Positions 1 through 10,339 of a stretch of DNA of 64,000 nt are shown one piece after another (position 1 is the first letter of the stretch; every line of letters begins with the position of its first letter). The notes under the pieces are model-generated. The model was not told where the DNA came from and did no database searches. It saw nothing but the letters and a program-made list of their open reading frames with translations. The position numbers were made by a program, and so were the translations under genes. The stretch is taken from contig JAUHXM010000001.1 in assembly GCA_030426605.1 (NCBI GenBank), positions 91,379 to 155,378 on the forward strand. The letters are read 5' to 3'. The DNA comes from Phycisphaerae bacterium. Its GTDB lineage: Bacteria > Planctomycetota > Phycisphaerae > Phycisphaerales > UBA1924.

Positions 1-2
1 TG

Positions 3-131
3 GGGGCGCTGGGCGAAGCCGGGCTGGTCGAGCGCGCGATCGCGGACGAACGCCCGCCCGCGCCGAGGTACGAGCTCACGCGCACGGGATCGCGCGTGCA
101 CGCGCCGGTGGTTGCGCTGGTTGGGACTTGA
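3..131 (+). CDS. C-terminal end of a winged-helix regulator, HxlR-like (partial)
   Basis: This is the last 42 residues of a gene that enters from the left edge. The tail reads as a recognition helix followed by a wing: GLVERAIADERPPAPRYELT, then TG and a short helix. That matches the HxlR family ending, where a 'GLV-R...PP..YELT..G' pattern precedes a final helix. HxlR proteins are small DNA-binding regulators that often sense redox or electrophile stress. The N-terminal part, including any sensing cysteine, is outside the window, so neither ligand nor target can be stated. It converges on der with about 35 bases between the stops. A PadR or MarR relative is possible. Confidence 0.55.
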   Translation, partial: GALGEAGLVERAIADERPPAPRYELTRTGSRVHAPVVALVGT

Positions 132-166
132 ATGCGCCCAGGACCGGTGGGACAGGCGTCCCCCGC

Positions 167-1741
<1,575 letters not shown>

Positions 1742-1789
1742 GGCGGGAACTCTAGACGGGCCCCGTGCGAAAGCGAGAAGGAGGCTCTC

Positions 1790-2041
1790 ATGGCGAAGAA
1801 CGGGCCGGCAATCACCCTCATCATCTGCGGCACGGCGTTGGCGCTGATGCCTCTGATCTACGCGGCCGTCGAGCGGGCCAACGTGCTCTACGCCCGGGCG
1901 ATCGCGGCGGCAAACGACGTGGTGCTTGATGAATCGGGCGGGATGGGCGCGGCGTGGTTGGCGCCGGTGAGCGTCGGACTCGGGGTGGTCATGATCTGTG
2001 TCGGGGTGGTTCTTGCAGTTCGCCGCCCGACGAACGGCTGA
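1790..2041 (+). CDS. Small two-helix membrane protein, unknown function
   Basis: An 83-residue protein starting MAKNGPAITLIICG, preceded by a strong Shine-Dalgarno sequence (GAGAAGGAGG, about 7 bases before the ATG). Two hydrophobic helices span roughly residues 7-25 and 57-76, joined by a polar loop. No family was recognised. It is divergent from der with a 48-base gap. Its 3' end overlaps the 3' end of the opposite-strand zinc-ribbon gene by about 50 bases. The ORF track buries it inside a 562-residue antisense ORF, but the ribosome binding site and helix pattern support this short gene. Confidence 0.6.
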   Translation: MAKNGPAITLIICGTALALMPLIYAAVERANVLYARAIAAANDVVLDESGGMGAAWLAPVSVGLGVVMICVGVVLAVRRPTNG

Positions 2042-2378
2042 CCCACTCCTCGCCGCACTCGGGGCACTTCATGACTTCGCCTCGTACCATCATCGGCTTC
2101 AGGTCGTACCCGCACGACGGGCACGCACCGACCTCGCGGAACCGACGCCCGTGCGTGCCCGGCAACTTGCCCCCGAAGGCGCGCACGATCACCAATACCC
2201 ACAACACGAACCCTCCGACACAGATCACGAACCCGACCGCCATCCCGATCCACGCGCCGTTCCCCGTCATCGGGATCAGCTCAAGACGCCACCCCAACTC
2301 CCCGATCACGACCCACGCGACGGCGAACCACGCGGCGAGAGAACCGACGATCCAGCCCAGGGCGGCGATGGCTCTCAT
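1989..2378 (-). CDS. Membrane protein with C-terminal zinc ribbon
   Basis: About 129 residues from the ATG at 2378; an upstream GTG at 2408 would add 10. Two transmembrane helices (IAALGWIVGSLAAWFAVAWV and the IGMAVGFVICVGGFVLWVL stretch) are followed by a cytoplasmic zinc ribbon of CxxC type, CPSCGYDLK ... CPECGEEW. Such membrane-plus-ribbon proteins are frequent in planctomycetes and have no assigned function. It is convergent with the small gene before it, overlapping at the 3' ends, and divergent from miaA with almost no intergenic space, which favours the shorter start. Confidence 0.6.
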   Translation of the reverse strand: MRAIAALGWIVGSLAAWFAVAWVVIGELGWRLELIPMTGNGAWIGMAVGFVICVGGFVLWVLVIVRAFGGKLPGTHGRRFREVGACPSCGYDLKPMMVRGEVMKCPECGEEWVSRSSGGELQEPPRHRS

Positions 2379-2401
2379 CCAGAATGGTCGTGCGGCCCGT
2401 G

Positions 2402-3370
2402 ATGTCACCGGACGTATCGTTGGGTTTGACTGTCCCTCCTTCCATCCCCGTCATCGTGGGCCCCACCGCCGGCGGGAAGACGGCCCTCGCTGTCGAGCTG
2501 GCGCTGACGCTCCGCGAGCGCGGCACGCCGGCGGAGGTCGTCACCGCGGACGCCTTCCAGGTCTACCGGCGCTTGGACATCGGCACCGCCAAGCCGACCA
2601 CCGAAGAACAGCGCGGCGTCCCCCACCACCTGCTCGACATCGTCGACCCGACCGACGCGTTCACGGTGCACGACTGGCTCAAGCGGGCGGACACGCTGGT
2701 CGCGGACCTCCAATCCCGCGGCGTCGTGCCCATCGTCGTCGGCGGGACCAACCTCTACGTGCGCGCGTTCCTGGACGGTCTGTTCGAAGGGCCCGAGCCC
2801 GACGAAGCCATCCGCGACGAGATCCGGGCGATCGGGTTGCCCGCGATGCGGGCCGAGCTCGAGCGGGTGGACCCCGCCGCGGCGGCGCGGATCGACCCCG
2901 CCGACGAGCGCCGAACCGTGCGCGCCCTCGAAGTCCACCGCCAGACGGGGACCCCCATCAGCGACCTCCAGCAGCAATGGGAGGACGGCAAGGGCTCCGG
3001 GCGACCGGGCGTGGCGCTCGTCGGGCTCGTGTGGCCGATCGACGCGATCAACGCCCGCATCAACGCCCGGGTGAAGGGGATGGTCGAGCGGGGGCTGGTC
3101 GAGGAGGTCCGCGGGCTGTGGAAGGCCGGGCGGCTGGGCCCGCAGGCGGGGCAGGCGTTGGGCTACAAGCAGCTCATCGAGCATTTCGAGGGGCGGGCCA
3201 GCCTGGACGACGCCCTGGAGCGGATCAAGATCGAGACGCGTCGGTTTGCCAAAAACCAGCGCACGTGGCTCAAACGGTTCCGGGCACGGGCCGGGTCGGT
3301 GTGGTTCGACGCGTCGGGGCGGGACTCGGTCGAAATCGCGCAAGAAACTATCCAGAAGTTGTTTACGTGA
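2402..3370 (+). CDS. miaA: tRNA dimethylallyltransferase
   Basis: MiaA transfers a dimethylallyl group to the N6 of A37 in tRNAs reading codons that begin with U, the first step to ms2i6A. The sequence shows the P-loop GPTAGGKTA near the N terminus, the TADAFQVYRRLDIGTAKP segment, the HHLLDIVDPTDAFTVHDW stretch, VPIVVGGTNLYVRAFLDG, and the tail QALGYKQLIEHFEG with KIETRRFAKNQRTWLKRF. All are family hallmarks, and the length (322 residues from ATG 2402, 328 from ATG 2384) is normal. The start is uncertain because neither ATG has a clear Shine-Dalgarno sequence. It precedes topA on the same strand after a 178-base gap. Confidence 0.95.
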   Translation: MSPDVSLGLTVPPSIPVIVGPTAGGKTALAVELALTLRERGTPAEVVTADAFQVYRRLDIGTAKPTTEEQRGVPHHLLDIVDPTDAFTVHDWLKRADTLVADLQSRGVVPIVVGGTNLYVRAFLDGLFEGPEPDEAIRDEIRAIGLPAMRAELERVDPAAAARIDPADERRTVRALEVHRQTGTPISDLQQQWEDGKGSGRPGVALVGLVWPIDAINARINARVKGMVERGLVEEVRGLWKAGRLGPQAGQALGYKQLIEHFEGRASLDDALERIKIETRRFAKNQRTWLKRFRARAGSVWFDASGRDSVEIAQETIQKLFT

Positions 3371-3548
3371 TTTTCCGAGGCTGATCCGGGCGTGACGGGA
3401 ATGGACGGGCGGGTCGGCGGGGTTCAGAGGCCCCGGGATCGGGCCGAATCAGACCCGTTCGGCGGGCCCGACTTGACAGGACGCCGGCAGTCGCGTTCCC
3501 TCTGCCCGAACGGACTCCCCCGGGGCGAACGCCCCCCCAGGACGAACG

Positions 3549-6278
3549 ATGGCCAAAAAGACCGCCAAAAAGACGGGCAAGAAGACCACGAAGACGGCGG
3601 GGAAGAAGGCCGCGTCGCGGTCGGGCGGTCGGTCCAAGCAGTCCTACAAGGCCGGCGACGCGACGGGCAAGAGCCTCGTGATCGTCGAGAGCCCGTCCAA
3701 AGCGAAGACCATCAATAAGTATCTGGGCAACGACTTCGTCGTGCTCGCCTCGATCGGGCACGTGCGCGACCTGCCCAGCAAGAACCCGAAGGGCGTGAAG
3801 GACCCCGTGCCGGGCGTGAAGCTCGAGAAGCGGTTCACACCGAGCTACGAGATCCTCAAGGGCAAGGAGCAGGTCATCAAGGACCTGAAGCGGGCCGCGA
3901 AGGACGCGCTCTCGTCGGGCGGGGACGTCTGGTTCGCGACCGACCTCGACCGCGAGGGGGAGGCCATCGCGTGGCACCTCGCGCAGGAGCTCGGCATCGC
4001 CTCGACCGACGCGAAGCGCGTGATCTTCCCCGCGATCACCAAGGCGGAGATCGACAAGGCGTTCTCCAAGCCCCACTCGATCGACGAGGACCGGGTGAAC
4101 GCCCAGCAGGCGCGGCGGATCCTCGACCGGATCGTGGGGTACCAGGTCTCGCCGCTCTTGTGGAAGAAGGTCGCGCGGGGCCTGAGCGCGGGTCGCGTGC
4201 AGTCCGTCGCGGTGCGGCTGATCGTGGAGCGCGAGCGCGAGATCCGGGCGTTCGTGCCCGATGAGAGCTGGTCCGTCAGCGGGTACTTCTCGCTCAAGGA
4301 ATCCGACGCGGCGAAGCTCGGGCCCGAGTGGCGGGAGTTCCTCGCCCAGCGCGACGAGAAGGGCAACGGGCCCACGCAGAAGTCGCAGAACGCCTGGCTG
4401 GGCGGCAACGACGCGATCCGCGCCGAGCTCGTCGAGTTCGACGGGTCGAAGTTCGACCTGGGCGTGAAGGCGGACGAGGGCGAGAAGGACGTGACGCCGA
4501 GCGTGTCGAAGATCGCCGAGGCGTGCGGGCTGCGCGACATCGACGTGACGGCGACGGAGGACCCGGACGGCAAGGGCCCCGCGGCGTGGAAGCGCACGGT
4601 GACGGGGGTCGCCGATCCTTCCACGCCGTACGAGATCACCAAGATCGAGACGAAGCGGACGAAGAGCCGCCCGGCGCCGCCGTTCATCACGAGCACGATG
4701 CAGCAGGGCGCGTCGAGCCGGCTCGGGTTTGGCGCGCAGCGGACGATGCGTGCGGCGCAGTCGCTCTACGAGGGCGTCAACGTGCCGGGCGAGGGACCGA
4801 CGGGCCTGATCACGTACATGCGTACCGACGCGACGTACGTCTCACCCGAGGCGATCGACGCGGCCCGCGCGCACATCAAGCGGACCTACGGCGACGGCTA
4901 CCTCCCCGACAAGCCGATCTTCTACAAGAGCTCGAACAAGGACGCGCAGGAGGCCCACGAGGCGATCCGACCGACGGACCCGGCGCGCACGCCCGACGCG
5001 GTGAAGAGCGCGCTGAAGCCCGACGAGTTCCGCCTGTACAAGCTCATCTGGGAGCGGTTCGTCGCCTCGCAGATGGTGCCGGCGGAGTGGGACTCGACCG
5101 CCGTCACGATCGTGGGCGGGGCGAACGACGCCGCGACGTTCCGCGCGACCGGGCGCATCCTCGCCTTCGACGGGCATTTCCGCGTCTCGGGCGTGCCGAC
5201 CTCGGGCGACGAGTTGAATCTGCCCAAGCTCAGCGAGGGGCAGGGCCTGCACCCGTTCGACATCCGCCCGACGCAGAGGTTCTCGAGCCCCCCGGCCCGG
5301 TTTACGGAGGCGGGGCTGATCAAGACCCTCGAGGCGGAGGGCATCGGGCGGCCCTCGACGTACGCCTCGATCATCCAGACGATCCAGGACCGGAAGTACG
5401 TCGAGCAGATCGCCCGCGCCTTCTGGGCGACGGATCTGGGCGAGGTCGTGACCGACAAGCTCGTCGAGGCGTTCCCCGAGATCATGGACATCGGGTACAC
5501 GCGCGACATGGAGGCGCAGCTCGACAAGGTCGAGGACGAGCACCTCGACTGGATCGAGATGCTCGAGCGGTTCTACGGCCCGTTCGCCGAGCGCCTCGAA
5601 CGCGCGCACGAAGAGCTCACCCACGCCAAGGCCGAGGTCCAGCCCGCGCCCGAGGAGTACCGGTGCGGCAAGTGTGATGCGTCGCTGGTCTACCGCTTCG
5701 GGAAGAACGGGCGGTTCCTGAGCTGCTCGCGCTACCCGGACTGCGACTGGGCCTGCCCGTGCGATCGCCAGGGACGGCCGCAGGCGGCCGAGTTCGTGGA
5801 CGTCAAGTGCCCCAAGACCGGGCGCCCGATGATCCGCAAGACCGGGCGGTTCGGGCCGTTCCTGACGACGCACCTGGAGGACGGCGAGTCGAACGATGTC
5901 GGGATGATCCTGAACATCGACAAGAAAGGCTTCGTGACCGCGCCGTCGCTGCCGCCCCTCGAGACGGACCTTCCCTGCCCGACGTGCGAGGCGCCTCTGA
6001 ACCTCCGCTCGGGCGTGCGCGGGCCGTGGCTCGGGTGCTCGCGGTTCCCCAAGTGCCGCGGGCGTGGGAAGTGGACCGAATTGGACGAGGCGACCCAGAA
6101 GAAGCTCGAGGCCGACCTCGACGCGCTCGAGAAGGCGAACCCCGTGCCCATCATCGAGCGTTTCACCGACGGCACGCCCCTGACGGACACGAAGGGCAAG
6201 CCCGTCGCGAACGCGCCGAAGGCGGACGAGCTGATCCTCGACGGCGATCCGCGCGAGGTCGCCGGGTCCGCCGCGTGA
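3549..6278 (+). CDS. topA: DNA topoisomerase I (type IA)
   Basis: TopA relaxes negative supercoils through a 5'-phosphotyrosine intermediate. A Lys-rich, histone-H1-like N-terminal extension (residues 1-35, KKT-type repeats) precedes the Toprim domain (SLVIVESPSKAKTINKYLG and DLDREGEAIAWH). The catalytic Tyr is residue 423 in GLITYMRTDATYVS. Two C-terminal zinc-ribbon modules follow: CGKCDASLVYRF...CSRYPDCDW and CPTCEAPLNLRSG...CSRFPKCRG. At 909 residues it is slightly long. The preceding 178-base gap contains TTGACA at 3473-3478 but no convincing -10 box. The carbonic anhydrase gene starts 16 bases after its stop, so the two may be co-transcribed. Confidence 0.97.
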   Translation: MAKKTAKKTGKKTTKTAGKKAASRSGGRSKQSYKAGDATGKSLVIVESPSKAKTINKYLGNDFVVLASIGHVRDLPSKNPKGVKDPVPGVKLEKRFTPSYEILKGKEQVIKDLKRAAKDALSSGGDVWFATDLDREGEAIAWHLAQELGIASTDAKRVIFPAITKAEIDKAFSKPHSIDEDRVNAQQARRILDRIVGYQVSPLLWKKVARGLSAGRVQSVAVRLIVEREREIRAFVPDESWSVSGYFSLKESDAAKLGPEWREFLAQRDEKGNGPTQKSQNAWLGGNDAIRAELVEFDGSKFDLGVKADEGEKDVTPSVSKIAEACGLRDIDVTATEDPDGKGPAAWKRTVTGVADPSTPYEITKIETKRTKSRPAPPFITSTMQQGASSRLGFGAQRTMRAAQSLYEGVNVPGEGPTGLITYMRTDATYVSPEAIDAARAHIKRTYGDGYLPDKPIFYKSSNKDAQEAHEAIRPTDPARTPDAVKSALKPDEFRLYKLIWERFVASQMVPAEWDSTAVTIVGGANDAATFRATGRILAFDGHFRVSGVPTSGDELNLPKLSEGQGLHPFDIRPTQRFSSPPARFTEAGLIKTLEAEGIGRPSTYASIIQTIQDRKYVEQIARAFWATDLGEVVTDKLVEAFPEIMDIGYTRDMEAQLDKVEDEHLDWIEMLERFYGPFAERLERAHEELTHAKAEVQPAPEEYRCGKCDASLVYRFGKNGRFLSCSRYPDCDWACPCDRQGRPQAAEFVDVKCPKTGRPMIRKTGRFGPFLTTHLEDGESNDVGMILNIDKKGFVTAPSLPPLETDLPCPTCEAPLNLRSGVRGPWLGCSRFPKCRGRGKWTELDEATQKKLEADLDALEKANPVPIIERFTDGTPLTDTKGKPVANAPKADELILDGDPREVAGSAA

Positions 6279-6294
6279 TACATTCTGCGGACCG

Positions 6295-6897
6295 ATGACG
6301 ACACCACCCACCAGCGTGGACGAGGCCTTCCGGTACCTCGTCGAGGGCAACGAGCGGTTCGTCAACGGCTCGTGCCGGCACCCGAACACCGATCTGAGGC
6401 GGGTGATCGAACTCAGCACGTCGGGCCAGAAGCCCTTCGCGGCGGTCCTCGCGTGCTCGGACTCGCGCGTCCCCGTCGAGCGCGTCTTTGACCGGGGCGT
6501 GGGCGATCTGTTCGTCGTCCGCGAGGCGGGGAACGTCTGCGGCACCCTCGCCGCGGCGAGCCTCGAGTTCGCGGTCACCGTCCTCGGGTGCGGTGTCGTC
6601 GTCGTGATGGGGCACACCGGGTGCGGCGCCGTGCAGGCGGGGTGCTCGCCCGAGAAGTGCACGGACACCGTCGAGACGCTGCTCGCCCCGATCCGCGAGA
6701 CGGCCCGGTCCGAACGGGACAAGGCGTCCGACGAGTCCCTCGAATCGCGCGTGATCCACGCGAATGTCACCCGATCGATCGCGGACCTCCTGCGCGCCAG
6801 CCCGGCGGTCGAGCAGGCCCGGCGCGAGGGGCGCGTCGTGATCGCCCCGGCCGTCTATGACCTCGCGACGGGTCGGGTCGAGTGGATGGAGACCTAG
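6295..6897 (+). CDS. Beta-class carbonic anhydrase
   Basis: This enzyme interconverts CO2 and bicarbonate with a zinc ion. The zinc ligands of the beta class are present: Cys54 and Asp56 in ACSDSRV, and His107 and Cys110 in GHTGCGAV; Arg58 completes the Asp-Arg dyad. The core VREAGNVC segment is also canonical. At 200 residues it is the usual length, although the loop after GHTGCGAV is unusually Cys-rich (AGCSPEKC). It lies 16 bases downstream of topA and 44 bases upstream of a ClC anion channel gene. Bicarbonate production next to an anion transporter is a plausible functional link, but only an inference. Confidence 0.93.
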   Translation: MTTPPTSVDEAFRYLVEGNERFVNGSCRHPNTDLRRVIELSTSGQKPFAAVLACSDSRVPVERVFDRGVGDLFVVREAGNVCGTLAAASLEFAVTVLGCGVVVVMGHTGCGAVQAGCSPEKCTDTVETLLAPIRETARSERDKASDESLESRVIHANVTRSIADLLRASPAVEQARREGRVVIAPAVYDLATGRVEWMET

Positions 6898-6941
6898 CGT
6901 CCCGGCCCGGTCGGGCGCGGGGTTTATGATGCCATCCCCGC

Positions 6942-8780
6942 ATGACCGCCGCCGTTTCATCCAAGCCGAGCCTGCGTGACCGCGTACAACGGGTGATCCG
7001 CGAGCGCCACCGCGCCGGGTGGTGGCTGACGGTCCTCGGCGCGATCGTCGGCATCGTGACGGCGCTGGGCGCGATCGCGTTCGACTTCGCGCTGCACGAG
7101 GTGACGCACTGGTCGGGGGAGGCGCAGGGGCGGATGCCGCTGTGGCTCTTGCCCGCGATCCCGATGATCGGAGCGTTGATTACGGGTGTGCTCGTTTTCT
7201 TCTTCGCGCGTGAGGCGGGCGGGCACGGCGTGCCCCAGGTGCTCGACGCCCTCATCCGGCGCTCGGGCAACATCCCGGCGCGCATTGGCATCACCAAGGT
7301 CCTCGCCTCCATCGCGACCGTCGGCACCGGCGGCAGCGCGGGCACGGAGGGGCCGATCATCCAGATCGGGTCCACCGCGGGCAGCGTGCTGGCGCGCCGG
7401 TTGGGCGTGCCGCGTGAGCACGTGGGGACGCTCGTCGGGTGCGGCGCCGCGGCGGGCGTGTCGGCGATTTTCAACGCGCCCCTCGCGGGCGTCTTCTTCG
7501 CGATGGAGATCCTCCTCCGCGATTTCTCGCTCAAAACGTTCACACCCATCGTGATCGCGTCGGTCTTCGCGACGGCCGTCGCGCACGAGTTCGGCGGGTC
7601 GTCGGACGCGATCTTCGAGTTCGAGCTGATCCACTACACGTTCGCCGCGGCGGAGCTGCCGAGCTACGCCGTGCTCGGGCTCGTGTGCGCTGTGGTCGCC
7701 ACGGCGTTCACGCACATGCTGCACGCCGCGGAGGATTTGGCGGGTCGCCTGCCCGTCCACCCGATCCTCAAGCCCGTGCTCGGCGCGATGCTGCTGGGCG
7801 TGCTCGGGGTGGCATACATCTCGACGTACGGCACGGGCGTCTCGTCCGGGGGAACGGCCGTCCCAGCGTTCTTCGGCAACGGCTACGAGACCATCCTCGA
7901 ATTGCTGGACCCGGCGCGGTACGGCGGGCGCGGGCTCGCCGGGCTGCCCGTGCTCGCGTCGCTCTGGATGGTGATCCTCCTGTGTGCGTGCAAAGCGCTC
8001 GCGACGACCTTCACCCTGGGCACCAAGGGCTCGGGCGGCGTCTTTGCGCCGAGCCTGTTCCTCGGCGCGTGCGCTGGCGCGGCGTTCGGGATGGGACTCG
8101 AAGAGGTCGGGCTGCTGCCCGCGACCGCCTCGCCCGCCGGCTATGCCCTGGTCGGAATGGCGGCCGTCGTCGCGGGGACGACCTTCGCGCCCCTCACGGC
8201 GATCCTGCTGCTCTTCGAGATGACGCAGGAGCCGCGCGTGCTCGCGCCCATCATGCTCGCCGCGATCGTGAGCACCGCCATGGGGCGCGTGCTCATGCGC
8301 GACTCGATCTACACGTTCCGTTTGCGCCAGGCCGGCATCCTGATCGGGACGGACCGCGATCTGACGCTGCTGCGCCGCGTGCCGGTGAGCCGGGTGACGT
8401 CGACCGCGCTTCCGCGCGAGCCGGTCTACCCGTCCGACCCCCTGAGCAAGCTCATCACGCTGCACGCGCACCACAACGTGCCCGATTTCCCCGTCGTGGA
8501 CGCCGAGGGCCGGTCGATCGGCATGGTCACCGGCGGCGACATGCGGACCGCCCTCATCGACCGCGAGGCGATCCCCCTGCTGCTCGTGGCGGAATTGCTG
8601 CGCGACGACCTGCCCACGATCGACCCGGCCGAGACGCTCGACACGGTGCTGGACAAGTTCGCCCGCCACGACGCGTCGAGCCTGACCCTCGTGGACCCCG
8701 CGACGGGCAAGCCGACCGCCCTCATCACGCGCAGCAGCGTGATGGCGTGCTACCAGCGCGAGCTGGAGGCGGGCGGGTAA
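6942..8780 (+). CDS. ClC-family chloride channel/transporter with CBS domain pair
   Basis: An integral membrane protein of the voltage-gated ClC family, 612 residues. ClC signatures are present: GTGGSAGTEGPIIQIGS (GxEGP with the gating Glu but Thr replacing the usual Arg), a GCGAAAGVSAIFNAPLAG helix and GSGGVFAPSLFLGACAG. About ten hydrophobic helices fill residues 25-440. Two CBS domains follow (residues about 480-610; PDFPVVDAEGRSIGMVTGGD and SSLTLVDPATGKPTALITRS), likely nucleotide-binding regulators. It could be a channel or an H+/Cl- exchanger. The next gene, a ZntB/CorA-type transporter, starts 9 bases after the stop, so co-transcription is likely. Confidence 0.93.
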   Translation: MTAAVSSKPSLRDRVQRVIRERHRAGWWLTVLGAIVGIVTALGAIAFDFALHEVTHWSGEAQGRMPLWLLPAIPMIGALITGVLVFFFAREAGGHGVPQVLDALIRRSGNIPARIGITKVLASIATVGTGGSAGTEGPIIQIGSTAGSVLARRLGVPREHVGTLVGCGAAAGVSAIFNAPLAGVFFAMEILLRDFSLKTFTPIVIASVFATAVAHEFGGSSDAIFEFELIHYTFAAAELPSYAVLGLVCAVVATAFTHMLHAAEDLAGRLPVHPILKPVLGAMLLGVLGVAYISTYGTGVSSGGTAVPAFFGNGYETILELLDPARYGGRGLAGLPVLASLWMVILLCACKALATTFTLGTKGSGGVFAPSLFLGACAGAAFGMGLEEVGLLPATASPAGYALVGMAAVVAGTTFAPLTAILLLFEMTQEPRVLAPIMLAAIVSTAMGRVLMRDSIYTFRLRQAGILIGTDRDLTLLRRVPVSRVTSTALPREPVYPSDPLSKLITLHAHHNVPDFPVVDAEGRSIGMVTGGDMRTALIDREAIPLLLVAELLRDDLPTIDPAETLDTVLDKFARHDASSLTLVDPATGKPTALITRSSVMACYQRELEAGG

Positions 8781-8789
8781 CCTGACCCC

Positions 8790-9794
8790 ATGACCGACTT
8801 CTCCCCCATCGACCCTGACGGCGGGCTCATCATCGCGACCACCCTCCCCGGGCGTACCGAGGACTTCAACCGCGACGCCGAGACCGCGTGGGCGTCGCTC
8901 GGTGCCGGCACACCCGACGCGCCCGTGTGGGTCCACCTCGATCGCACCAAGGAGCGCGCCCAGCGGTGGGTGCGCGAGCAGGCCGGGCTCGACGAGATGA
9001 TCGCCGAGTCGCTGCTCGCCGAAGAGACCCGCCCGCGGTTCGCCGAGCACGAGGGCGGCGTGCTCGTCATCCTCCGCGGCGTGAACATGAACCCCGGCGC
9101 CGAGCCGGACGACCTGATCGCCCTGCGGATGTGGATCGAGCCCGGCCGGGTCATCTCGCTGCGGGCGTTCCGGTTCAGCACGATCGTCGAGCTGCGCAAG
9201 CGGGCGCAGGAGGGGCGGGCCCCGGCGACGCCCGGCGCGTTCGTCTCCGCCGTGGCGCGCGGGCTGGCGACGCGTCTCGGCCCCGTCGTCGAGAACCTGG
9301 ACGCGATGCTCGACGACGTCGAGGCGGACCTGATCGACAAGCCGGACGCGGACGGCGACCGCTCGCTGCTCGCGACGATCCGGCGCCAGGCGATCACCTA
9401 CCGACGCTACATGGTCCCGCAGCGCGACGCGATGCGCGGCCTGGCGCTGCTGGACGCCCCCGTGCTGTCCAAGCGTGATCAGGCGGAGCTGCGTCACGCC
9501 GCGGAGCAGGTGACACGCGTCGTGGAGGACTTCGAGGAGCTCCGCGATCGGGCGGCGGTCACGAGCGACGAGATCCGCGCGCGCCGCGAGGCACGCCTGA
9601 GCAAAACGACATATCTGCTCACGGTTGTCGCGACCGTCGCGCTGCCCCTCGGGCTGCTCACCGGCCTGCTGGGCATCAATGTGGGTGGCATGCCCGGCGC
9701 GAACAACGGCTGGGCCTTCGCCATCGTGTGCGCGGCGATGTTCATCATCGCGGGCATCGAGCTCTGGATGCTCCGCAGGCTGCGTTGGCTCTAG
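8790..9794 (+). CDS. CorA/ZntB-family divalent cation transporter
   Basis: A 334-residue protein with a long cytoplasmic alpha/beta and coiled domain followed by two C-terminal membrane helices (TTYLLTVVATVALPLGLLTG and NGWAFAIVCAAMFIIAGIEL). Between them lies the pore signature GINVGGMPG. Classical CorA has GMN here; GxN with VGG(I/M)PG is typical of the ZntB branch, which transports zinc and related ions. Other ZntB-like features are the WVHLDRTKERAQRWVREQ segment and the ETRPRFAEHEGGVLVILRG strand. The start ATG follows the ClC stop by 9 bases, so the two transporters probably form one transcription unit. The transported ion cannot be proven from sequence. Confidence 0.88.
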   Translation: MTDFSPIDPDGGLIIATTLPGRTEDFNRDAETAWASLGAGTPDAPVWVHLDRTKERAQRWVREQAGLDEMIAESLLAEETRPRFAEHEGGVLVILRGVNMNPGAEPDDLIALRMWIEPGRVISLRAFRFSTIVELRKRAQEGRAPATPGAFVSAVARGLATRLGPVVENLDAMLDDVEADLIDKPDADGDRSLLATIRRQAITYRRYMVPQRDAMRGLALLDAPVLSKRDQAELRHAAEQVTRVVEDFEELRDRAAVTSDEIRARREARLSKTTYLLTVVATVALPLGLLTGLLGINVGGMPGANNGWAFAIVCAAMFIIAGIELWMLRRLRWL

Positions 9795-9829
9795 GTTGGG
9801 GCGATGGACCACCCGCCGTAGGATCGGTG

Positions 9830-10336
9830 ATGACGGAAACTCCCCCGACCCCGGACCGATCGTTCCCCAAGTGGATCTTCGTGCCCATCGTGCTGGGCGT
9901 GATCTTTCTGATGGTCTTGCCGTGCGCGGGGCTGATCGTTGGCATTGTGCTGCCCGGGCTGGAAGACTCGCGCGAGATGGCGGACATCCGCGAGTCGCAA
10001 CGCCGCATGCGCGGGATCTACCAGGCGATGGTGATTTACGCGCAGAACCACGACGACGCCTACCCGCCCGCGGACACGTGGCAGGAGATCCTGGTCTCGA
10101 CGGGGTACGCGCCCGCCGACTTGCTCGTCTCGCCGGTTTCCGACGGCGACAACGAGGAGTACGTCTGGCTGCCGGGCGACCTCTGGCACCGTGCTGGTGA
10201 CTCACCCCCGCTCGTGATGTACGAAGACCCGGACCACCACCCGCAGGGCGTCGTGGCGCTGTACGGCGACGGGCGGTCGGACACGATCTCGCGCGAGGAA
10301 CTCGCGGCGTTGCTGGCGGAGCAGGCCGGTCCCTGA
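9830..10336 (+). CDS. Pseudopilin-like membrane-anchored protein
   Basis: A 168-residue protein from the ATG at 9830. One N-terminal helix (WIFVPIVLGVIFLMVLPCAGLIVGIVLPGLE) is followed by RESQRRMRGIYQAMVIYAQNHDDAYPP, a pattern seen in planctomycete pseudopilin-like proteins. It ends with HHPQGVVALYGDGRSDTI, resembling the 'H...nvLfaDGhv' tail of those proteins. No prepilin peptidase site is present, so it is probably just membrane-anchored. The role is unknown. It follows the transporter gene by 35 bases and converges on uvrC with only 3 bases between the stops. Confidence 0.65.
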   Translation: MTETPPTPDRSFPKWIFVPIVLGVIFLMVLPCAGLIVGIVLPGLEDSREMADIRESQRRMRGIYQAMVIYAQNHDDAYPPADTWQEILVSTGYAPADLLVSPVSDGDNEEYVWLPGDLWHRAGDSPPLVMYEDPDHHPQGVVALYGDGRSDTISREELAALLAEQAGP

Positions 10337-10339
10337 CCC

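Noticed and set aside
3473-3501. topA promoter
   Set aside because: TTGACA is present at 3473, but the matching -10 position reads TTCCCT, which is not convincing; kept only as a note in the topA entry.
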